From NCBI GenBank assembly GCA_036924085.1, contig JAVGWX010000012.1, forward strand, positions 5,720,043 through 5,784,042: DNA of 64,000 bases, written 5' to 3'. This document shows, in pieces, positions 55,207 through 64,000 of the stretch. A model generated the notes under the pieces. That model searched no databases, was not told the origin of the DNA, and was given only the letters and a program-made list of their open reading frames with translations. Positions within the stretch are counted from its first letter, which is position 1. Each line of letters opens with the position of its first letter. Source of the DNA: Ariolimax columbianus. Lineage: Eukaryota; Mollusca; Gastropoda; Stylommatophora; Arionidae. A program made the translations under genes and the position numbers.

Positions 55207-56103
55207 CGAGTTGCGTTCAAATCAAACCGAAAGTTTTGGTTCTAGGTATACCTGAATGGGTTATACCGTGCTAGAACTACTATCATTAGTTAGGAGCGTT
55301 TGTATCATATTACTGTTAGGTGGCTCACTTGCCATGGGCCAGTCTCGTGACAGATAAATACAAATGGCGGACAACACTATTAGTGCTTGCATGGACCAGC
55401 GTGTTAGGATGAAATTTCTTGTCAAAGAAAACGTTAAACCTGCGAAAATTGACAGAATACTGGAATCACAAGACGGTGATGAAGACACAGCCGAAGTAAG
55501 ACATTTGCATGGTCTAAACATTCTAGAGAAAGCAGTAAATCAGTGAGTGATGATCCCGGTCGTGATGGCTTTCAACCGACCACAGTCATTCTTGTGGCTA
55601 ACCAGATTGTGGTATGCCTCATCTTGGAAAACCTGTAGAGGCAAGAGGCAAGTTTTTCTCCGGATACGGCGAAGACTATTATTCATGAACATTTGCATTT
55701 TCGTAAGATTGATGCACGTTCGGTTTGATCACAAAGAGCGCCTTGCTCCTTCAAATATATAGCTCACTATATGCCATCTGTTGCAACTCGACTAGGAAGC
55801 ATTGCCATATCCACCTTACAGCCCAGGCCTCGCTTCAAACGATTTTCAAATGTTTAGACCCCTTAAAGAATTCATGGCAGGTCATCATTTCAGCACTAAT
55901 GACGAAGTGAAACAGGCTGTCCTATATTGGTTCAGGCAAACTGACAAATCTTTCTGCGCCGAAGCTTTTCAAGCATTTCTTAAACGATGGGATAAGTGCA
56001 TACATGTTGCAGGAGATTATATCGAAAAATAAATGGAATTTTGGCAATTTGAAAATAAAAATGTTTCCGTCCAAAAAGTTCCGTTTTGACTTGAACGCAA
56101 TGA
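55207..56103 (+). mobile_element. Mariner-like transposon, internally deleted
   Basis: Terminal repeats: left GTTGCGTTCAAATCAAACCG, right (reverse complement) ATTGCGTTCAAGTCAAAACG. The N-terminus is MDQRVRMKFLVKENVKPAKI (55391). The C-terminus has LKEFMAGHHFSTNDEVKQAV, then WFRQTDKSF and RWDKCIHVAGDYIEK (to 56032). The middle, with most of the DDE/D core, is lost or scrambled; total about 0.9 kb against a usual 1.3 kb. A different mariner lineage from the other two copies. Confidence 0.82.
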
Positions 56104-56186
56104 CCTTCTATGTACACGTAAATCATGGCATATACGTACGAATATATCCTGACCAATATGTATTAACATCATGACTTATACATATA

Positions 56187-57492
56187 CAAGGGGCTGTTCA
56201 TAAGTCTTTTCCCTGACTATGAAGGAGTAGGAAGAAACAAGTTGAAATTTGGTAAATATGTAGCTCGTTCGTAGCTCATTCAATTTTTACTGAACTTGAG
56301 AAGTATGAATTTTCCTCCTTGACGGGTTTACCCGGTATGGTGCATGACGAAACACACCTTCTTGACCGGATCTGCTATCCTAACGGTTTGTCAGAACAAT
56401 GGAGAAATCAGAGGCCAGAACTGTGATAAAATACTTGATGTTGCAGGGAAAAACACCTACAGGAATACACATGGAGATGGAACCAGTGTTTGAGGAATTC
56501 TGTCCTTCGTAGGCTTCTGTAAAATCTGATGTAGGCAGTTTAAGTGTGACAGTTTCCATGTTTATGATCTTCCAAGATTAGGAAGACCATCCTCGTAGTG
56601 CACGATGACAAATGCTGCAAGAGTGGAGAAAAATCATTGCGCAGGATAGAAAAATGACAATTGCAGAGATATATAGGTCAGCAAAACTGAGTGAAAGTAC
56701 AGTTGTTCTAATTTTTAACAACAGACTGAACATGAGAAAAGTGTGTGCCTGCTCGGTCACGTGTCTGCTGACATGTGAACAGAAACAAACGAATGTTGAT
56801 TGCTGTGGGCAATTGCTCAAAATGTGTCGGTCGAAAAACATGTTGCCGACCATGGTGACAGTAGATATACTTGGGTTCACCATTATGACAAAGAATCCTA
56901 AATTTCCAACGTGCAGGGAAAAACCCCGGGCTCACCAACACATGTCAAGCCAAGAGCACAGAAATCTGCAAGAAAAGTTATGCTTGTTTTTTGGGACGTC
57001 AAAGGTGTAATATTGGAAGATCATCTGCTTCATGGCAACACGGTTAATGTGTAATATTATGCAGATCTCCTTACCAAACTAAGAAAGACTGTGACCAGAA
57101 AACGAGGGATACAGCGCACTCAAATTCTGCTCTTGCTTCAAGACAACGCGCCCTCTCACAAAGTGTACTGCAAACAGCCAACGATTTGAATATTGAAATT
57201 CTTCCCCACCCATCAAGTTCTCCGGATTTAGCTCCATCAGACTTTTCTCTTTTCCCAAAACCTAAAAAACAGCTGATAGGAAATCATTTTGGCAGTGACG
57301 AAGATGTCATACTGGATTGTGATAACTCATTTAGTTCGAAAAATGGGTTAGTTTATTCTGAAGGTCTTTTCAAGGTCACGCAGAGATGGCAGTGGTGGTG
57401 ACTACATTGAGAAGGAAAAAGCACTTTGCCAAATTTCAACTTTCTCCTCCTATCCTTCATGGTCACAGCAAAGACTTATGACAATCTCCTTG
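56187..57492 (+). mobile_element. Complete but dead mariner-like transposon (1306 bp, TA target)
   Basis: Flanked by TA (56185-56186, 57493-57494). Left end CAAGGGGCTGTTCATAAGTC; right end as reverse complement CAAGGAGATTGTCATAAGTC; similarity extends about 65 bp inward. The transposase reads MEKSEARTVIKYLMLQGKTP (56400), QDRKMTIAEIYRSAKLSEST, LLQDNAPSH-type text near 57140 and SSSPDLAPSDFSLFPK near 57215. Stops and frameshifts are present, so no active enzyme. Length and ends are typical of mariner. Confidence 0.9.
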
Positions 57493-57977
57493 TACGTGTA
57501 TATCATGTTTTGAGTGCACGTGTGCATCATGACGTATATGTGCCTATATATGGTGACATGTATGTGCGCGTATTTCGTTGAGGACAGGTGTAAAACCTTT
57601 CATACACACGTACACACCTGCACACTCACACACGGACACATTCTTCCACGCACCCTTTGATAGAGCCCCTTCATTTGCACTTTGGTTGGGATTGACCGCT
57701 GAGATCACCCTAACTATCATTGGTACATACAGACGCGCGTTCAAGCAATGGTTAATACGTCCTGATATTGCAGGCATGCTTTATACAGTAGAACACATAA
57801 AGGTAAACCTTGCATACACACACACCCACACACAGACGCATGTGCGCACGTTTTCTCTGCAAGCATTGCAATTGTAATTTAATAAGATAGAACATAATCT
57901 ATACATCCATGTCCAAAAAGTATGCAAAACACTCACATCGTCAGCACACATGATAATGGATAATATGATGGGATTAT
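57493..57977. other. No confident gene
   Basis: Contains a 99-codon frame (57578-57877) flanked by CA-rich sequence. A GTAAAC after CATAAAG is donor-like but I see no acceptor. Confidence 0.35.
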
Positions 57978-58409
57978 AAATAACTACAGTTGGTATAACT
58001 ACAGCTGGTATAAGTACAGATGGTATAACTACAGTTGGTATAACTACAGCTGGTATAACAACAGCTGGTATAACTGAAGCTTGTATAACTACAGCTGGTA
58101 TAACTACAGTTGGTATAACAATAGCTGGTACAACTACAGTTAGTATAACTACAGTTTGTATAACTAGAGTTGGTATAACTACAGCTGGTATAACTACAGT
58201 TGGTATAGCTACAGTTAGTATAACTACAGCTGGTATAACTACAGCTGGTATAACTACAGCTGGTATAAATACAGTTGGTATAACTACAGCTGGTATAACT
58301 ACAGTTGGTATAACTACAGTTGGTATAACAACAGCTGGTATAACTACAGTTGGTATAACTACAGTTGGTATAACAACAGCTGGTATAACTACAGCTGGTA
58401 TAACTACAG
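57978..58409. repeat. 15-bp minisatellite
   Basis: About 29 units of GGTATAACTACAG(C/T)T, with the C/T choice irregular along the array. Confidence 0.96.
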
Positions 58410-58529
58410 TTGGCGATCATGAAATATGCTAACTTCCTAACGTGAACACTCTGCGTGGTTGAGGTTCCTCATATTGCCTCACTCCGAGAATCTTTCGATC
58501 CATTGATCTTTGCTTTGATCTGTCTATTT

Positions 58530-58765
58530 TCTCTGTCTATATATATATATACTCTTTTTCTTTCTCTCTCTCTCTCTCTACCTATCTCTCTCACTCACTC
58601 ACTCACTCTCTCTCTCTCTCACTGTATCTCACTTTACATTTTCCATTTCTCGTTCTGTTCTTCTGTCTCTCCGTTTCTCTTCCACTCTTTTTCTTCCTCA
58701 TTTTCGTTCCCTCCTTCTCGTTTCCCCTCTCTCTCGCTCTCACTGTCTCTCTATATTATATCTCC
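58530..58765. repeat. CT-rich low-complexity tract
   Basis: Runs of CTCT, ACTC and TTCT; lies just upstream of the exon acceptor at 58792. Confidence 0.9.
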
Positions 58766-58792
58766 TGTATGTTATTGCTTATTTATTTGTAG

Positions 58793-58927
58793 AATGTCCT
58801 AACAACTACTATGGAAAAAACTGTGTCTCTAATTGCCCAAAGAACTGTGCAGATGGTAACTGCCATATCGACTCGGGTGCGTGTTATTCGTGTGCTGAAG
58901 GATTCACGGGATCCACGTGTGGACTAG
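58793..58927 (+). CDS. Internal exon: EGF-like module
   Basis: A 135-bp open exon, phase 1-1, after the acceptor GCTTATTTATTTGTAG. Translation: CPNNYYGKNCVSNCPKNCA, then DGNCHIDSGACYSCAEGF and TGSTCGL. Cys spacing matches the EGF exon at 53953 (C-P-x-x-Y-Y-G-x-x-C is typical of molluscan multi-EGF proteins). The donor is GTTGCA, again weak after GT. Likely the next exon of the same gene, about 4.7 kb downstream. Confidence 0.8.
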   Translation, partial: NVLTTTMEKTVSLIAQRTVQMVTAISTRVRVIRVLKDSRDPRVD

Positions 58928-59186
58928 GTTGCACGTTTATACTAATCTACTTATTGTTTATTCTTTCACAATCTTCAGTCACAAACAATTCTTGAACAAC
59001 ATGAAACTCGTCTGTCTACAACTAAATGTGACCGACATTCAATTACATCTTGATGATGGACGGTATGACCAGCTTGAGCATGCCTACACCAATGTAATGA
59101 CAGCCAGTTAGAGAACACAGCAGTCAGTCAATGAGCAATCATAGGGGTTTGATGATTCGGACAGTACAATAATTGAGGATCAACGG

Positions 59187-59812
59187 AAGGACATATCACT
59201 AGTTTGTATGTTCGATACTCTCATGTTTAACAGAATACCAGAAGGGAGAAACCACGGAAGGACATATCACTAGTTTGTATGTTGGATACTCTGATCATTT
59301 AACACCATACCAGAAGGGAGAAATCACAGAAGGACAGATCACTAATTTGTATGTTCGATACTCTGATCATTTAACAGAATACCAGAAGGGAGAAACCACA
59401 GAAGGACATATCACTAGTTTGTATGTTCGAAACTCTGATCACTTTACAGAATACCAGAAGAGAGAAACCACGGAAGGACATATCACTAGTTTGTATGTTC
59501 GATACTCTGATCATTTAACACCATACCAGAAGGGAGAAACCACGGAAGGATGTATCACTGGTTTGTATGTTCGATACTCTGATCACTTAACAGCATACCA
59601 GAAGAGAGAAACCACGGAAGGACATATCACTAGTTGTTATGTTCGAGACTCTGATCATTTAACACCATACCTGAAGGGAGAAACCATGGAAGGACATATC
59701 ACTAGTTTGTATGTTCGATACTCTGATCATTTAACAGCTTGCCAGAAGAGAGAAACCACGGAAGGACATAACACTAGTTTGTATGTTCGATACTCTGATC
59801 ATTTAATAGGAA
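59187..59812. repeat. 72-bp minisatellite with an open frame
   Basis: Nearly nine 72-bp units, core ATATCACTAGTTTGTATGTT and CTCTGATCATTTAACA. A 180-codon frame (59275-59817) reads through it with a 24-residue repeat (YVRYSDHLTPYQKGETTEG). No start context or homologue is apparent. Confidence 0.93.
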
Positions 59813-60089
59813 CGTGATTATTCAACGCGGCTGTTTTTTGTTGTGACTAGTATTTGATTATGTCCATTTAAATAAGCGAACATCTAAGTCACAAATATTT
59901 GGAACTCCAAAACAGACTGCTAGCCAACTTTTAGACCATTTCCATTCAATAATCTTATGATATCCTGAAACTTGCTATGTGCTCAATAGACTACACGCAT
60001 TATCTTGAATTGTTTTATTATTGGCTAGATCAAATAACTTCGGCCCAAAAAGTCGGTTCCGATTTGTACTCAATGGCAATACTCAAATC

Positions 60090-61095
60090 TGTCCTAGCAC
60101 AATCGTCCTTAAAACAAACACAATCTGCCTAAACACAATTTGCCTCAACACAAACACAAAAATTTGCCTTAATACAAACACAATCTGCCTTTACACAAAC
60201 ACAGTTTGCCTTAACATAAATTGCCTTAACACAATCTGCCTTAACACAATCTACCTTAACACAAACACAATTTTCCTTAAGACAATCTGCCGTAACACAA
60301 TCTGCCTCAACACAAACACAATCTGCCTTAACACAAACACAATTTGCCTTAACACAAAAGCAATCGGCTTTAACACAGTCTTCATTAACACAAACACAAT
60401 CTGCTTTAACACAAACTCATTCTGCTTTAACACAAATACAATTTGCCTTAATACAATCTGCGTTAACACAACCTGTCTTAACACAAACAATACAAACACA
60501 ATCTTCCGTAACACAAACACAATTTGCCTTAACACAAAAACAATCGGTTTTAACACAATCTTCCTTAACATAAACACAATCTGCCTTAACACAAACACAA
60601 TTTGCCTTAACACAAAAACAATCGGTTTTAAAACAATCTTCCGTAACGCAAACACAATTTGCCGTAACACAAACACAAACTGTCTTAACCGAAACACAAT
60701 CTGCCTTAACACAAACACAATTTGGTTTAACACAAAAGCAATCGGTCTTAACACAATCTTCCATAACACAAACACAGTCTGCCTTAACAAAAAGACAATC
60801 TGCTTTAACACAAACACAATCTGCCCTAACACAAACACAATCTGCCTTTACACAAACACAAAATACTTTTACACAAACACAATCTGCCTTAACACAAATA
60901 CAATCTGCCCTAACACAAACACAATCTTCCTTTACACAAATACAATTTACCTCAACACAAACAACAGAAACTCGATCTGCCTTAGCACAAACAAAATCTG
61001 CCTTAATACAATCATATTGTTCAGTAACAACATCTGTGTTAACACAAACAATATATTTATAAACATAAACACAATCAGGCTTAATGCAAACACAA
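60090..61095. repeat. 21/15-bp minisatellite
   Basis: Units CTTAACACAAACACAATCTGC (21 bp, shown minus variation) and shorter CTTAACACAATCTGC mixed. Open frames of 368 and 286 codons on opposite strands result from units divisible by three. Confidence 0.93.
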
Positions 61096-61145
61096 TCTTC
61101 CGTCAGCCAAACAAAGTCGCCTTCTAGCCTGTTCTTTACAATCAC

Positions 61146-61200
61146 CAAGTGGCAGAGCACTCGCTTTTCATCGCAAAGGTACATGATCCAACTCCTACTA
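61146..61200 (+). pseudogene. tRNA-Ala-like fragment
   Basis: AGTGGCAGAGCACTCGCTTT resembles the D-arm and anticodon stem of tRNA-Ala. GGTACATGATCCAACTCC would be the decayed variable/T-arm. No 3' half or tail, so a tRNA relic or SINE head. Confidence 0.4.
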
Positions 61201-61249
61201 CCGTAATGAGAACTGGCCAGAGGAGAACAGGCTATAACTGGGTTTAACA

Positions 61250-61620
61250 TCACAGATAACGAGGTGCCAAAAATCAAGAGAGGGACGTCATGGATAGTAT
61301 ATGCAAAGACATGTCACCGCACTGGAGACAGTAGTCAAAGGGTGAATATTGGGTACACCGGGTGGGCGGAATGGCATATTTCCGCCATCGTACCATATTT
61401 ATAGGCAGGGAATACGGACAGAAACGTCACAGAAAAACGGAGACCGAGGTTAACCAGATACCCAATAATGACATCAGGACAGTTATACTATCATAGAAAC
61501 CGATGAATCGATGCGATACAGTGATGGTGCTTCGCTGCTAAGAGTGAGAGATCAGGTCGCTGCTGAGGACATCAGGACAAGAACCTCCAGGACCAAGATG
61601 TAGATTGCTCTAAGATCCTT
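61250..61620 (+). mobile_element. LINE-Z fragment (thumb to RNase H start)
   Basis: PKIKRGTSW (61270) and the following degraded frames parallel 16000-16330 of the LINE-Z copy (IKRGSSWMAQAETTIG, EWVHTGYIMIEY). It ends where the LTR-like element starts. Confidence 0.7.
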
Positions 61621-61631
61621 AGCCAACAATA

Positions 61632-62516
61632 TGTAGCAGATCCCACTGTTTGCCTTGGCCGTGATCTATCTTAGACCATTCTCACACTCATCCACATCAT
61701 CATGACCATACTCATATCATAGAATGAGTAGAGAAATTACAAACACAATATAATACATATCTTAACTAAACATTCTACTAAAACGGTAATTGTAAGCATT
61801 AGCTATTGATGGAATTCCCAACTATCTAAAAACCCAGTTCTATTGCCTTGCAATTACATCACACACACATCGCCTTAACTGCGTCTTCAACACACCTTAT
61901 CAAATACTCTTCCTCACTGAAATCCCCTCAGGCAGGCGATCTCGACATAACTCGTTCACAATGTGTCCTTGCTTGCAAACACACTTTCACATTATCTATT
62001 AATGCAAAACTCACACACCTATTTGAGCGATCCTGTTCTATCACTAAACATTCGTCCAACCGTCAATCAATCGCTCCTCTATCTAAGTCGGTGAGTTAAA
62101 CATACTATCCACATTCAGTCTCTCTCTCTCTCTCACTCTCCTTACAGCCTCACTCTCTCTCTCTCCAGCCCCCTCGAGCTAAACTTTGTCTCGAGTTATA
62201 TATCCTCAAGCAAGGCCAGAGCTTGACCAATCGATCTCAGGTATGGTCATCTTCAATCCAATTGGACCGAAACACATTGCACACCTGTCACTCCATTTCT
62301 CTCGCAGCAAGCCCCGTTGCCAATTTCGTCTGTCAATCAATCTCCCCCTACCAAAATCGGAAGGCCAGTGGTCAGTTTCTATCTGTCCACATTCCTTAAC
62401 CCAACTCTGTTCTCCTTTGCTGAGACGTGAGTGACATTGACATGCATTCATGTAGCTTTAAGCTTTAACATGTTCAGGCATCCTAAACTCCCCTTGCTCC
62501 GGCGGGAACTGTTACA
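61632..62516 (-). mobile_element. LTR-like element, 885 bp, complete ends
   Basis: On the minus strand it runs from TGTAACAGTTCCCGCCGGAG (62516) to GGGATCTGCTACA (61632): short inverted TGTARCAG ends with TG...CA, as in an LTR. It holds a TATATAA box (about 62200) followed by CTCGAGACAAAGTTTAGCTC. Just outside its 5' end the minus strand reads TTTAGGGAGGTAA, which looks like a polypurine tract and suggests a 3' LTR. No matching 5-bp flanks or retroviral-type genes were found. Copies: 33737-35075 and a scrap at 4905-4995. Confidence 0.6.
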
Positions 62517-64000
62517 TTACCTCCCTAAACTACAGACCGAAACATGGATGGTCATTTTTTTCATCTCTCAAATGACCACCATTTTCGTCTCTACTATCCA
62601 AAATGTAAACACTACTCCTGTTTACAACTTCACTCACATCGTACATGCATAAAAAGACATGTCATTTGATACATATAAACTTTTGTAATACCTACACAAT
62701 CAATACAAGCAGAAGAAAAACACTGGCTGGTCGTTTTTACAACACAAACTAACACTTTTACATCGTTTTACAGTCAAATTCACCTAAGTCTGTCCCTGCG
62801 GGACCTTTAACTCATCAAAACAGAAACACCTTAAGGAATTCTCCTTACTCATTTGAGGTCAACATACCTCGCCCTGTTTCCCGTGCATTCCTCTAAGGAC
62901 ACGAACCTTCATTGTTACACTCGACCAGTTCAGGTCAATTTTCTCCGGCGGTCTCATTACACGCCTCTCCTACGACCCATGTCCGACAATTCACTTCATA
63001 CTAACTCCTGTGAGGCCACGAACTTACGTGGGTTATCCTCGGGCTAGTTTTCACTGTCTTTCTTGACAGCTATCCCCTCTCAAAGAAAACAGCAAAATTC
63101 TTTATGTTTCCCACAAAAACGATATTTGACAACATATGTCATAGTCAATATTAAAACTTCTGATCAATGTAGTCTTCTCTGCAAAGACTCCACATACATG
63201 TGATTCTGGAACTCGTGGTGACTTGTGCTTGCGGAGGCCTACAGTCTGGATGAGATATACTGCTCTGTAGATCACCTATATAACCTGTATCAAATACCTG
63301 TAAACATGATGATTCAACAACAACAACAAAAAAAACAACAACAAAACACAAGACAAATGCATTGCATACAATGTCGAAACCCAAACACCAAATACAAATG
63401 TCAAAATATTTGCATGCATACTCATGATATCAGTATTTCAGTCCATATCACACCTTGATACTTATGTCAGGACACATAATCATGTTTAAACAAACCAACA
63501 ACAATCAATTAAAGTGCAAGTAATACGCTTGTCAAAATCCAAATATCAAAATAATTACACACATAAACATGACCAAGTGCCATCAACCTTCACTCCTGCT
63601 CGTGCCCCACAGATGAGCACCTGTTAATGCCCCCTTTATAAGATACTAAACTATGACTAAGTTCTACTAGACTATGTCACTAAACTATGACTAAGTTGTA
63701 ACTTAATCAGATACTAAACTATGTCTGAGTCAAAAGTCAAAAACCGAATCGTCCACCTGTCGAATTACGTCATGCTGTAATCCTACTAGTCCGGGTGCAG
63801 TCTTTGTCCCGAGGAATCAAAACCGAGTGTTGTGATCTAACTAATTCACCGCTATTTCCCCAAATTCCCCGCATCAAAGCTACCTGGTCAGATATTAACC
63901 GAAACATCACGTCCACGTGTTACCCCGCGTCGCGTAATCATTACCTGGCGCATCCAGCTATCCTGCGTCTCTTGCCCGTTTCTCTGTTCGGAAATGTCCC
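62517..64000. other. Unassigned sequence
   Basis: If 61632-62516 is a 3' LTR, this would be internal element sequence read on minus, but no pol or gag motif is recognisable. Contains (CAA)n at 63315-63350 and a short ACTAAACTATGACTAAGTT repeat at 63640-63730. Confidence 0.35.

Noticed and set aside
57578..57877. 99-codon plus ORF near a donor-like GTAAAC
   Set aside because: No acceptor, no recognisable domain, flanked by CA repeats; chance is likely.
60021..61277. 368-codon plus and 286-codon minus ORFs
   Set aside because: Both result from the 21/15-bp repeat, which has no stops in several frames.

Overview
This window looks like a non-coding, repeat-saturated stretch of a large animal genome, most likely a lophotrochozoan and probably a gastropod mollusc. 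The reasons are: intron-split extracellular modules (fucolectin/discoidin-like and EGF-like, all symmetrical phase 1-1 exons) of the kind found in molluscan multi-EGF proteins; an 18S rRNA copy with an animal-type sequence and a GC-rich expansion segment; many decayed APE-type non-LTR retrotransposons (LINEs); mariner transposons; tRNA-headed SINEs. No bacterial features are present. The taxonomic call is inference.

Layout. 1-4.4 kb: a LINE 3' end on +, meeting tail-to-tail a nearly full LINE on -. 5.0-6.35 kb: 31-bp minisatellite, then an exon (6473-6652). 6.7-8.8 kb: LINE split by a 27-bp array. 9.2-18.6 kb: dispersed repeat, LINEs in both orientations with internal tandem arrays, and an ~800-bp retroposon carrying a 28S rRNA 3' segment with a 13-bp target-site duplication. 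19-24 kb: unclassified sequence, a Merlin/ISXO2-like transposase remnant, a 3'-truncated LINE. 24.2-30.4 kb: a LINE with a twin-priming type 5' inversion, embedded in a 20-bp minisatellite. 30-36.7 kb: LINE fragments, an LTR-like element with a nested insertion, a SINE. 37-41 kb: (GTAT)n, a mariner, a poly(A)-ended retrocopy-like block, a 40-bp array. 41.4 kb: a second extracellular-domain exon. 42.8-45.25 kb: rDNA pseudogene (ETS-like, 18S, then an 18S/28S chimera), running into a LINE. 47.8-52.8 kb: N gap and a 45-bp array of about 108 units. 53-58.9 kb: LINEs, SINE, two mariners, two EGF-like exons. 59-64 kb: further arrays, LINE debris and an LTR-like element.

How it fits together. The only host protein-coding sequence I can support is four short + strand exons at 6.5, 41.4, 54.0 and 58.8 kb, all the same phase. 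They would sit in very long introns filled by the repeats. No LINE or transposase here is intact. The strongest unusual theme is that many minisatellites begin inside LINE open reading frames and have units that translate into the local LINE sequence (endonuclease, reverse transcriptase, C-terminal tail). The second theme is rRNA sequence fused to retroposons at two separate places.
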